From Variovorax sp. EL159 (GTDB taxonomy: Bacteria > Pseudomonadota > Gammaproteobacteria > Burkholderiales > Burkholderiaceae_C): DNA of 64,000 nucleotides. The notes under the pieces were generated by a model. It worked only from the letters and a program-made list of their open reading frames with translations. It was not told the origin of the DNA and ran no database searches. The stretch is taken from NCBI RefSeq assembly GCF_900100965.1, contig NZ_FMUJ01000011.1, positions 62,001 through 126,000 of the forward strand. The letters run 5' to 3'. Below, piece by piece: positions 33,507 to 41,519 of the stretch. The translations under genes were made by a program, and so were the position numbers. How positions within the stretch are numbered: position 1 is the first letter of the stretch; the number at the start of each line of letters is the position of its first letter.

Positions 33507-35222
33507 TTAACTCAACTGCGTCCGGTCAGTGAAAGGCTCTGCAGGCAATAGCGCGACCAATGTCTCCAAGGTATCCGCCTCATCCACCGGCTTGTCCTCC
33601 CGCCACCGCAGCATGCGCGGAAAGCGCACCGCGATGCCGCTCTTGTGCCGCGTGCTGCGCGCGATGCCTTCGAAACCCAGCTCGAACACCAGCGTCGGTT
33701 TCACGCTTTTCACCGGCCCGAAGCTCTCGATGGTGGTCTTGCGGATGATTGCGTCCACGCGTGCCATCTCGGAATCGGTCAGGCCCGAGTAGGCCTTGGC
33801 GAAGGGCACGAGCTTGCGGTCTTCCTGTCCGGGCGGGCCGTCCCACACGGCGAAGGTGTAGTCGCTGAAAAGGCTCGCCCTGCGGCCATGGCCGCGCTGG
33901 GCGTAGATCAGCACCGCGTCGATGCTCAGCGGATCGATCTTCCACTTCCACCACACGCCCACGTCCTTGGTGCGGCCCACGCCGTACTGCGCGTCGCGGC
34001 GCTTGAGCATCATCCCTTCGACGCCCATGGTGCGCGCGGCTTCGCGCTGGCGTGCGAGGTCGGCCCAGTCGACACCGGTGAGCATCGGGCTCGGCAACAG
34101 CGAAGGGTGCCGCATGCGCGCGACCAGTTCATCGAGCAGCACGCGCCGCTGCGACTGCGGTTGCATGCGCAAGTCGCGCCCTTCCCATTCGAGGATGTCG
34201 TAGGCCAGCAGCACCACCGGAATGTCGCGCAGCAATTTGGCACCGAGCGTCTTGCGGCCGATGCGCTTCTGCAGCTCGGCGAAGGGCTGCACCTTGCCTT
34301 CGCTTGCATTCTCCGGCGAGTTCTCGTCGCTGCGCCACACGACGATCTCGCCGTCGAGCACCGTGCCATCGGGCAGCGCCTCGCCGAGCACGGCGAGTTC
34401 GGGGAAGCGCTCGGTCACCAGTTCTTCGCCACGCGACCACACCCACACGACACCCGCGCGCTTGACCAGTTGCGCGCGAATGCCGTCCCATTTCCACTCG
34501 ACGATCCAGTCGGCCGGCGGCCCCAGCACCGCATCGAACTGTTCGAGCGGAATGTTGAAGGGGTGCGCGAGAAAGAACGGATAGGGCTGCCCGCTGGTCT
34601 TCTGCACCTGCTCGGCGCCCGACTCCGGCGCGATGAGCGCGCTGTAGTCATCGGGCCGCGGCCGCGCACCGATGTGCGTGTAGCCCATGAGCCGTTGCGC
34701 GACACGCTTGGCGTCGACGCCGCCGACGGCCGCGAGCGCCTGCGTCACCTGCAGCTTCGACACGCCCACACGGAACGCGCCGGTGATGAGCTTGAAGTAC
34801 ACCAGCCGCTCTTCGGCTGCGAGCTGTTGCCATTGCACGCGCAGCCGTTCGGCGAGCAGGTCGGGCGATGTCTTCGCGGCATCGCGCAGGGGCAGCAGAT
34901 GCTGCTCGACCCAACCGGCAAGCCCGAGATCGTGCGTTTCACTCGGCGGGGGCAACAGCAATGCGATGGTCTCGGCAAGGTCGCCCACAGCGTCGTAGCT
35001 TTCGTCGAACAGCCACTCGGGCAGGCCCGCCGCTTCTTGCGCGAGCAGGCGCAGCAGCTTGGTGGGCACGAGCTGGCGCGGCTTGCCACCGGCCAGGAAA
35101 TAGACGGCCCACGCGGCATCGGCCGGCGTGGCTTCGCGCAGGTAGCGCTGCAGCGCCGCCTGCTTGGCAAGGCTCGACGTGCTCGCGTCGAGATCGCGAT
35201 AAAGCGCGGCGAAGTCCTTCAC
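33507..35222 (-). CDS. ATP-dependent DNA ligase (ligase-associated repair cluster)
   Basis: A 571-residue DNA ligase with an N-terminal helical DNA-binding domain, a nucleotidyltransferase domain and an OB domain. The AMP-accepting lysine is in WKWDGIRAQL (motif I, near residue 245). Later motifs are VLDGEIVVW (motif III region), VEGMMLKRRDAQYGVGR (motif IV) and VWWKWKIDP (motif V). It resembles mycobacterial LigB-type enzymes rather than the NAD+ replicative ligase. The GTG start overlaps the exonuclease stop (GTGA). Downstream on the same strand the next repair gene (helicase) is displaced by the inserted gene. Confidence 0.93.
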   Translation of the reverse strand: MKDFAALYRDLDASTSSLAKQAALQRYLREATPADAAWAVYFLAGGKPRQLVPTKLLRLLAQEAAGLPEWLFDESYDAVGDLAETIALLLPPPSETHDLGLAGWVEQHLLPLRDAAKTSPDLLAERLRVQWQQLAAEERLVYFKLITGAFRVGVSKLQVTQALAAVGGVDAKRVAQRLMGYTHIGARPRPDDYSALIAPESGAEQVQKTSGQPYPFFLAHPFNIPLEQFDAVLGPPADWIVEWKWDGIRAQLVKRAGVVWVWSRGEELVTERFPELAVLGEALPDGTVLDGEIVVWRSDENSPENASEGKVQPFAELQKRIGRKTLGAKLLRDIPVVLLAYDILEWEGRDLRMQPQSQRRVLLDELVARMRHPSLLPSPMLTGVDWADLARQREAARTMGVEGMMLKRRDAQYGVGRTKDVGVWWKWKIDPLSIDAVLIYAQRGHGRRASLFSDYTFAVWDGPPGQEDRKLVPFAKAYSGLTDSEMARVDAIIRKTTIESFGPVKSVKPTLVFELGFEGIARSTRHKSGIAVRFPRMLRWREDKPVDEADTLETLVALLPAEPFTDRTQLS

Positions 35223-36331
35223 GTGTTCGCTCCGTCCCCCTCCGGGGGAAGGCTGGGATGGGGGCTCTCGGCATCTCCATCGAGGGCCGCTGGCCCCCTC
35301 CCCAACCCTCCGGGGGCGGGAGTTTCCTGATCGTCTTCATCGCCGTACTCGGTCTTGAAGCCCCGCGCATCGAGCCCGTTCTCAGTGAGCCATCGCACCA
35401 TCACCTGCACGCTGCCATGCGTGACGAACACGCGCTCCGCACCGGTGCCCGCAATGGCTTGCTGGAGGCCGGGCCAGTCGGCATGGTCGGACATCACGAA
35501 GCCGCGGTCCACGCCGCGTCGGCGGCGCGTACCGCGCAGTTGCATCCAGCCGCTTGCGAAGGCATCGGCGTAGTTGCCGAAGCGCTTCATCCACGGCGTG
35601 CCCTGCGCAGAAGGCGGTGCGAGCACCAGCGCGCGCTTGAGCAGCGCCGCATCGACACCCGGATCGGTCACCCGCAAGGTCTCGGGCAATGCCACGCCGG
35701 CCGCGCGGTAGACCGCATTGAGCGGCTCCACGGCGCCATGCACGACGATGGGCCCGATGCTGGCGTCCACGCCATGCAGGATGCGCTGCGCCTTGCCGAA
35801 GGCATAGCAGAACAGCACCGACGCACGGCCCGCCTCCGCGTTCGCGCGCCACCAGCCATCGATCTCGGCGAACAGCACGGCCTGCGTGGGCCAGCGGTAG
35901 ATCGGCAGACCGAAGGTCGACTCGGTGATGAAGGTGTCGCAAGGCACGGGCTCGAAGGGCGTGCAGGTGCCGTCGGGTTCGGTCTTGTAGTCGCCCGAGG
36001 CCACCCATACACGGCCGCCGTGTTCGAGCCGCACCTGCGCCGAGCCCAGCACATGGCCCGCCGGATGCAGCGACACGCGCACGCCGTGGTGCTCGATGGC
36101 TTCGCCGTAAGGCAGTGTCTGCAGGTTGATGTCGGCACCGAGCCGCGTGCGCAAGGTGCCGGCGCTGTCGGTATGGGCCAGGTAGTGTGCGTGGCCGATG
36201 CGGGCATGGTCCGAATGCGCATGCGTAATGACGGCGCGCGCCACCGGCCGCCACGGGTCGATATAGAAATCGCCGGGCGGGCAATACAGGCCCTCGGGCC
36301 GTGCAATGACGAGGTCTTCCTTGGCGGACAT
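35219..36331 (-). CDS. Ligase-associated DNA repair exonuclease (MBL-fold)
   Basis: A 370-residue metallo-beta-lactamase/beta-CASP-related nuclease of the repair cluster that includes ligase, Lhr-core and PdeM. The metal motif is THAHSDHARIGH (37-46). Further residues are seen at HPAGHVLGSAQV, VASGDYK and MSDHADWPG. The last roughly 36 residues (rich in Pro, Gly and Asp) are encoded by an interspersed repeat (35230-35332) and do not look like the family. ATG 36331 gives the normal N-terminus. It is the first gene of the ligase pair; its stop overlaps the ligase GTG. Confidence 0.9.
   Translation of the reverse strand: MSAKEDLVIARPEGLYCPPGDFYIDPWRPVARAVITHAHSDHARIGHAHYLAHTDSAGTLRTRLGADINLQTLPYGEAIEHHGVRVSLHPAGHVLGSAQVRLEHGGRVWVASGDYKTEPDGTCTPFEPVPCDTFITESTFGLPIYRWPTQAVLFAEIDGWWRANAEAGRASVLFCYAFGKAQRILHGVDASIGPIVVHGAVEPLNAVYRAAGVALPETLRVTDPGVDAALLKRALVLAPPSAQGTPWMKRFGNYADAFASGWMQLRGTRRRRGVDRGFVMSDHADWPGLQQAIAGTGAERVFVTHGSVQVMVRWLTENGLDARGFKTEYGDEDDQETPAPGGLGRGPAALDGDAESPHPSLPPEGDGANT
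35230..35332. repeat. Type A hairpin element inside the exonuclease coding end
   Basis: CCCCCTCCGGGGGAAGGCTG then GGATGGGGG (35236-35264) and CCCCCTCCCCAACCC-TCCGGGGGCGGGAG (35294-35322) are the same two modules as at 28129-28234 but in the opposite orientation. The element is translated in frame as the C-terminal tail of the exonuclease. Confidence 0.7.
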
Positions 36332-36441
36332 GGCACGCCATCGTAGGCGGTGCCGTCCTTTCTCGCCGCCGAACGCCGGCCGCAAAGCGCTGTGGGCCGG
36401 CGCCTACCTGTGCCTAACCGCAACGGCCTGCGCGGGCTTGC

Positions 36442-36972
36442 TTACTTCTTGCGGGCCGCCATGGCGTCGAGCATGTTCATCTTGGTGCCGTTGGGCATCA
36501 CCATGTCGCCGGGCCGCTGGTCGGCCTTGCAGGGGCCGATCCATTTCGCTTCCATGGTGGTGTTGCTTTCCGAGCGGCCCATCAGCGGCGGGTTGTAGCT
36601 GGCCTTGCGGTCCATGCGGTAGGCGGAATTGAAGTCGCCGCTGATCACGGTGTGCGTGGTGGCGGTGGTGGTGCCGATCTTGCAGACCGAATCGATGGTG
36701 ATCTGGTTGCCGCTCTGGGCGCGCACGTCTTGCGAGCAGGCGTCCTTGCCGAGCGCTTGCGCCATGCCCTGGCCGCGCTCCTGCATGGCCTTGTCGCTGG
36801 CCGCATCGATGCACTGCTGCATGGTGGCGGCAGGGGTCTTGCCGCTGGCATCGCCCGAATGGATCTCCCACAGGCCGGGCTTGCGGGCGGGCATGTCGAG
36901 CGCGAACGCGGGGCCTGCAAGGGCACCACCGATGGCGGCGCACAACGCGAGGGCAGGCAAACGAATCTTCAT
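36442..36972 (-). CDS. DUF3617 family secreted protein
   Basis: A 176-residue protein with a cleavable signal peptide (through GPAFALDMPA) and the DUF3617 pattern: RKPGLWEIHSGD near the start, paired cysteines (QQCIDAAS, DACSQDV, SVCKIG, GPCKAD) and the conserved SGDFNSAYRMD segment. Periplasmic, probably disulfide-bonded; function not known. The upstream region does not suggest an operon. Confidence 0.88.
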   Translation of the reverse strand: MKIRLPALALCAAIGGALAGPAFALDMPARKPGLWEIHSGDASGKTPAATMQQCIDAASDKAMQERGQGMAQALGKDACSQDVRAQSGNQITIDSVCKIGTTTATTHTVISGDFNSAYRMDRKASYNPPLMGRSESNTTMEAKWIGPCKADQRPGDMVMPNGTKMNMLDAMAARKK

Positions 36973-37051
36973 GGTGGACTCTCCCCATCGGGATGGCTGC
37001 GAAGCCGGCTTTGTACAGGGCTTGCCGCAGCGGCGGAATATCGCGATCGGC

Positions 37052-37753
37052 CTACGCCGCCTGGCCCGCATGCGAGCGCGTGGCCGCGCCCTGCCGCGAT
37101 GTAATACCGAGTGCCACACCCAGCGCCAGTCCACCGAGCACGTCGATCAGCACATGCTGGCGAACGGCCATCGTCGAATACACGATGCCCACGGCCCACG
37201 CAGCATTGAACAGGTGCAGCCATGCCGGCGCGCCGACGTCGCGCAGCTGCCGCGCCAGCGCGATGCAGGTGAACACCGCGAACGACACGTGCAGCGACGG
37301 AAAGGCATTGCCGGCCGCGTCGACGGTCTTGAGGAAGTGCAGCGAGCTGCCCGGCGTGGTGTCGATGACGAAGTTCGGGATCGCCGTGGGCATGAACCAG
37401 AACACGGCCAGCGCAAAGACCGTCATCGCCGCGCAGCCGAACGAAAAGCCCAGCAGCTCGCGCATGTTCTTTGCCAGCAGCACGGGCAACGCGATGTAGC
37501 CCCAGAGCGAGAGGTAGACCGGCAATGCCGCCGGCCAGAACGCGATCAGCCGGTCGAAGCCCGTGAGCGGCAACACCCAGGCCTGGCCCGCGCTCTTCAT
37601 GATCCAGAAGTACAGCGGAAAGAAACCGAGCGTGGAGACGGTGTAGCCGGCCAGCTTCAGCGGAAACAGCGTGATGCAGCGCAGCCACAGGGCCCGCAGC
37701 CACCGCGCCGAGGAAGGAGAAGAAAAAGGCCCGCTGGAAGAAGGAAGGGTCAT
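37052..37753 (-). CDS. PAP2-superfamily membrane phosphatase
   Basis: A 233-residue membrane protein with about six hydrophobic helices. The PAP2 catalytic motifs are visible: FPSLHVSFAV (motif C2, His) and RQHVLIDVLGG (motif C3, His...Asp). Motif C1 is not obvious, but the domain resembles InsP/phosphatidyl-inositol-like PAP2 proteins of the 'GAP/PAP2_3' kind (NAFPSLHV). Substrate may be a lipid or isoprenoid phosphate. Length is typical. No regulatory feature seen. Confidence 0.85.
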   Translation of the reverse strand: MTLPSSSGPFSSPSSARWLRALWLRCITLFPLKLAGYTVSTLGFFPLYFWIMKSAGQAWVLPLTGFDRLIAFWPAALPVYLSLWGYIALPVLLAKNMRELLGFSFGCAAMTVFALAVFWFMPTAIPNFVIDTTPGSSLHFLKTVDAAGNAFPSLHVSFAVFTCIALARQLRDVGAPAWLHLFNAAWAVGIVYSTMAVRQHVLIDVLGGLALGVALGITSRQGAATRSHAGQAA

Positions 37754-37802
37754 GGATGCCTGCAGTCATGCGAAGCAGCCTCGCGGGTGCGAGGCCGGCG
37801 CG

Positions 37803-38966
37803 CTACCAGGGCGTCCACTTTAATTCGCTTTTCGACGAGGCCACCGTGCGCTCGATGAAGCGCACGCCGCGCGCGCCGTCTTCCACGCGCGGATAGTCGG
37901 CCGCCAACGGATCGGCCGCATGGCCCGCCAGCCGCGCGCGGATGTCGGCCGCCACGCCCGCATAGACATTCGCAAAAGCCTCGATGAAACCCTCGGGATG
38001 GCCGGCAGGCAGGCGGCTGGCGCGTTGCGCGGCTTCGCACAGCCAGGGCGCGCCGCGCGTCAGGATGCGCTTGGGCCCGTCGTGCGGCAGGTGCACCAGC
38101 TGGCTCGGCTGCTCCTGGTGCCATTCGAGCGTGCCCAGCGTGCCCGAGATGCGCAGGCGCAGGTCGTTCTCCAGGCCCGTGCTGATCTGCGAGGCGACCA
38201 GCACGCCGCGTGCGCCGCCCTTGAAGCGCAGCAGCAGGCTGCCGTCGTCGTCGAGCATGCGGCCGGGCACGAGCGAGCTGAGGTCGGCGCACAGGCTTTC
38301 GATCTGCAGGCCGGTGACGCTGGCCACGAGGTTCTCGGCATGCGAGCCGATGTCGCCGATGGCGCCGGCCGCGCCGCTGCGCGCGGGGTCGGTGCGCCAG
38401 TCGGCCTGCTTGTTGGTGCCACCTTCGACATGGCTGGCGAGCCACCCCTGGTTGTATTCGACGACGACCTTGCGGACCTCGCCGATCTGGCCCGAGCGCA
38501 CCATCTCGCGCGCCTGCCGCACCATCGGGTAGCCGGTGTAGTTGTAGGTGACGCCGAACACCGTGCCCTGCTTCGCCACGGTGGCGACCAGCGCATCGGC
38601 CTGCTCGTGCGTGTGCACCAGCGGCTTGTCGCACACCACGTGGAAGCCCGCTTCGGCAAAGGCCTGCGCCACCGGAAAGTGCACATGGTTGGGCGTGACG
38701 ATCGAGACGAAGTCGATGCGTTCGCCGGCGGGGCGCTTGAGTTCGTCGGCCAGCAGCGAGGGCCAGTCCGCGTGGTTGCGGTCGTCGGCAAGACCCAGGT
38801 CGCGGCCCGAGGCGCGCGCCTTCTCGGGGCTCGACGACAGCGCGCCGGCCACGAGTTCGATTTGGCCGTCGAGTGCCATGGCCTTGCGGTGCACGGCGCC
38901 GATAAAGGCATCGCGGCCACCGCCGACCATGGCGTAGCGCAGCTTGCGAAGAGGTGTGTCGGTCAT
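37803..38966 (-). CDS. Gfo/Idh/MocA family oxidoreductase
   Basis: A 387-residue NAD(P)-dependent dehydrogenase. The Rossmann domain starts YAMVGGGRDAFIGAVHRKA (residues 11-29). The conserved EKP-type segment is here CDKPLVHTHEQA near 118, and the C-terminal alpha/beta substrate domain has IGDIGSHAENL near 210. Such enzymes oxidise or reduce sugars and cyclitols such as inositol. It overlaps the VOC gene (TGATG), and the sugar ABC genes lie upstream on the same strand, so a joint sugar/cyclitol catabolic role is likely. Confidence 0.9.
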   Translation of the reverse strand: MTDTPLRKLRYAMVGGGRDAFIGAVHRKAMALDGQIELVAGALSSSPEKARASGRDLGLADDRNHADWPSLLADELKRPAGERIDFVSIVTPNHVHFPVAQAFAEAGFHVVCDKPLVHTHEQADALVATVAKQGTVFGVTYNYTGYPMVRQAREMVRSGQIGEVRKVVVEYNQGWLASHVEGGTNKQADWRTDPARSGAAGAIGDIGSHAENLVASVTGLQIESLCADLSSLVPGRMLDDDGSLLLRFKGGARGVLVASQISTGLENDLRLRISGTLGTLEWHQEQPSQLVHLPHDGPKRILTRGAPWLCEAAQRASRLPAGHPEGFIEAFANVYAGVAADIRARLAGHAADPLAADYPRVEDGARGVRFIERTVASSKSELKWTPW

Positions 38967-39400
38967 CAATGTGCGGCCGCTGCGAACGGGTCGTAGCTGC
39001 CGAAGCTCCAGACGTTGCCCTCGGGGTCGCGGGCATCGTAGCCACGGCCCGGGTAGCCGTCGTTGTCCTTGGGGTCGGTGAGTATTTCCGCGCCTGCCGC
39101 ACGGGCCCGCGCGCAGTGCGCGTCGGGGTCGTCGATGACGGCGCAGACGCACATGGTGATGCAGCCCGCATCGGCGGCCGTCTTCCAGCGGTACTTGTCC
39201 GTCACGGGGCCAGGGCGGTCGGAACCGAGCATGACCATCTGGCCGTTCATCACCAGTTCCGCGTGGTGAATGACCGAGGGATCGCTCTCGTCGGCATACA
39301 CGGCCTTGCGCTCGAAGCCGAAGGCCTTGCAGAGGAATTCGATGGCGGCCGGCGCATTTTTGTAGCGCAGGCAGGGAATCAACGCGTGGTGCACAGGCAT
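38966..39400 (-). CDS. VOC family protein (glyoxalase/PhnB-like)
   Basis: A 144-residue vicinal-oxygen-chelate-fold protein: ALIPCLRYKNAPAAIEFLC at the start, MVMLGSDRPG in the middle and DARDPEGNVWSFGSY at the end, as in PhnB/YPO-type glyoxalase-like proteins. Metal ligands are not obvious. Translationally coupled to the following Gfo/Idh gene and 66 bp downstream of the ABC substrate-binding gene, across a hairpin. Confidence 0.88.
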   Translation of the reverse strand: MPVHHALIPCLRYKNAPAAIEFLCKAFGFERKAVYADESDPSVIHHAELVMNGQMVMLGSDRPGPVTDKYRWKTAADAGCITMCVCAVIDDPDAHCARARAAGAEILTDPKDNDGYPGRGYDARDPEGNVWSFGSYDPFAAAAH

Positions 39401-39428
39401 TTCAATCTACTCGGGTGTTCCTGGTAAC

Positions 39429-39458
39429 TGCTCCCTCTCCCCAGGGGGAGAGGGAGCA
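39429..39458. terminator. Perfect GC-rich hairpin after the ABC transporter genes
   Basis: TGCTCCCTCTCCCC and GGGGAGAGGGAGCA form a 14-bp perfect inverted repeat around AG. There is no T tract, so attenuation or mRNA 3'-end protection of the ABC transcript is more likely than full termination. The sequence resembles one half of the type A element. Confidence 0.5.
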
Positions 39459-39466
39459 ACACGCCC

Positions 39467-40429
39467 TCAGAACGGCGAGTTGGGGTGGTAGAAGTCTTTC
39501 GCGTTTTCCTTGGTGATGAGCACCGAGGGAATGATCGTCGTCGCCGGCAGCTTCTCGCCCTTCAGGCGCGCTTCGGCCGTGAGCTTGATCGCGTCGTAGA
39601 TGAACTTGGGCGAGTAGCTCACGTCGGCACCGATGCGCGGGTCCTTGCCGTCCATGATGGTCTTGACCATGTCCTTCGCGCCCGCACCGCCGAACACGAT
39701 CTTGATGTCGTCGCGCTTGGCCTGCGCGATGGCCTTGAGCACGCCCACGGCCATGTCGTCGTCGGCGGCCCAGATGGCATCGATCTGCTTGAAGCGCGTG
39801 AGGTAGTCCTGCGTGACCTTGAAGGCGTCGTCGCGGTTCCAGTTGGCGTACTTGGCATCGAGCAGCTTGATGTCGGGGCTGCCCTTGAGCACCGCGTTGA
39901 AGGCGTCCATGCGCTCGTTGTCCAGCGTGGTGGCAATGCCGCGCAGCGCCACCACGTTGCCCTTGCCGCCCAGCGTCTTCACGATGTATTCGGCGGGGAT
40001 CTTGCCGAAGGCGGTGTTGTCGCCGGCCACGTAGGCGTCTTGCGCGCTGGTGTCGGTCAGGCCGCGGTCGACCACGGTGACGTACGCACCCTTGGCCTTG
40101 ACCTGTGCGACCGGCTTGGTCAGCGCGGCAGATTCAAACGGGAACACGACCAGCGCATTGATCTTGGTGACCGTCGAGAGGTCTTGCAACTGGTTGGCCT
40201 GCTCGGGCGCGTTGGCTGCCGTCTTGATCGTGATCTTCAGGTCCTTGTGTTCCTTCTCCAGGTCTTTCTTCGCCTGGTTGGCCCAGTAGTTGATGCCGCC
40301 CATGAAGCTGTGCGTGGCCGCGGGAATCGAAACGCCGAGGTTGACCTTGTCCGCGGCAAGCGCCGGCAGGCTGGCGAACGCTGCGGCGGCAACGGCCGTG
40401 AGTGCGATACGACGTGTGAAGCTTGTCAT
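39467..40429 (-). CDS. Sugar ABC transporter substrate-binding protein (RbsB-like)
   Basis: A 320-residue periplasmic binding protein of the ribose/galactose type (PBP1 class). The signal peptide ends at SLPALAADK. Features are LGVSIPAATHSFMGG, the hinge/binding segment VVDRGLTDTSAQDAYVAGD, and a C-terminal lobe with AIWAADDDMAVGVLKAI. It delivers sugar or a sugar-like molecule to the permease encoded upstream. Fourth in the ROK-ATPase-permease-SBP series on the minus strand. The ligand cannot be named. Confidence 0.92.
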   Translation of the reverse strand: MTSFTRRIALTAVAAAAFASLPALAADKVNLGVSIPAATHSFMGGINYWANQAKKDLEKEHKDLKITIKTAANAPEQANQLQDLSTVTKINALVVFPFESAALTKPVAQVKAKGAYVTVVDRGLTDTSAQDAYVAGDNTAFGKIPAEYIVKTLGGKGNVVALRGIATTLDNERMDAFNAVLKGSPDIKLLDAKYANWNRDDAFKVTQDYLTRFKQIDAIWAADDDMAVGVLKAIAQAKRDDIKIVFGGAGAKDMVKTIMDGKDPRIGADVSYSPKFIYDAIKLTAEARLKGEKLPATTIIPSVLITKENAKDFYHPNSPF

Positions 40430-40484
40430 GCTGGATGTCTCCTTGTGGTTGATGGAACGAACGAACGTACGAGCGGGAAAAACT

Positions 40485-41519
40485 CTATCGGCGTCCACGC
40501 TGGAGGAACGCGACGATGATGATCACGAAGCCTTGCACCGCGGCGTTCAGGTACACGCTGATGATGCTGGTGAGGTTCAGGATGTTGCTGATGACCGAAA
40601 GCAGGATCGCGCCCACCACCGTGCCGGTGATGCTGCCCGCGCCGCCCTTGAGTGCGGTGCCGCCGACGATCACCGCCGCGATGGCTTCCAGCTCCCACAG
40701 CAGGCCGGTGGTCGGCGATGCGGAGCCCAGGCGCGGCACGTACAGCAGCGTCGCGATGCCCACGCACACGCCGAGCAGCACGTAGGTCATGATCTTCACG
40801 CGGTCGACGTCCACCGCCGCATAGCGCGCCACCTGCTCGTTCGAGCCGATGGCCTGCACATAGCGCCCGTAGGCCGTGCGGTTCAAGATGACGCCGCCGA
40901 TGATCGCGACGATCACGAACACCCACACCGGCACGGGAATGCCCGCAAGGCTTGCGTAGTACACCGGTGCATAGAGGTCCGACAGGTCGTTGTCGAGCGT
41001 GAGCGCGCCGCCGTCGGCAAAGTACGTGAGGTACGCGCGAAAGATGCCGAGCGTGCCCAGCGTCACGATGAAGGGCTCGATGCGGCCCTTGGTAATGAGC
41101 AGGCCATGCGCCAGCCCGAACACCGCGCCGAGCACGATGGCCAGCACCGCGCCCATCACCACCGCCAGCAGCGGCGAGCCCGAAGCGGGGCCGGCCCAGT
41201 TGATGAACATGATGACGCTGCCTGCGATGAGCGCGGCCATCGAGCCCACCGACAGGTCGATGCCGCCAGAGATGATCACAAAGCACATGCCCACCGCGAT
41301 GATGCCGATGAAGGCGGTGCGCGTGAGCACGTTCATCGCGTTGTCGAGCGTGGCGAAGTCGCTGTTGAGCAGCGTGCCCGCGATGCACAGCAGCACGAGG
41401 CCGATGACCGGGCCGAGGCCATGCAGGCGCTCGGTCCAGCGCGGCCCCGCCTCGCTGCGGTGCTGCTGCTGTTGCGCGGCTTCAGGCGGCGGCGTGGGTG
41501 TCTGCTGTTCCGGTGGCAT
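40485..41519 (-). CDS. Sugar ABC transporter permease (RbsC/AraH-like)
   Basis: A 344-residue permease of the carbohydrate ABC importer-2 family with about ten hydrophobic helices. FVIISGGIDLSVGSMAALIAG and the coupling-type segment GRYVQAIGSNEQVARYA are typical of RbsC. The first 30 residues are a Pro/Gln-rich cytoplasmic extension (PPEQQTPTPPPEAAQQQQ), longer than usual. ATG 41519 lies inside the ATPase gene (38-base overlap), so translation is coupled. Confidence 0.92.
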   Translation of the reverse strand: MPPEQQTPTPPPEAAQQQQHRSEAGPRWTERLHGLGPVIGLVLLCIAGTLLNSDFATLDNAMNVLTRTAFIGIIAVGMCFVIISGGIDLSVGSMAALIAGSVIMFINWAGPASGSPLLAVVMGAVLAIVLGAVFGLAHGLLITKGRIEPFIVTLGTLGIFRAYLTYFADGGALTLDNDLSDLYAPVYYASLAGIPVPVWVFVIVAIIGGVILNRTAYGRYVQAIGSNEQVARYAAVDVDRVKIMTYVLLGVCVGIATLLYVPRLGSASPTTGLLWELEAIAAVIVGGTALKGGAGSITGTVVGAILLSVISNILNLTSIISVYLNAAVQGFVIIIVAFLQRGRR

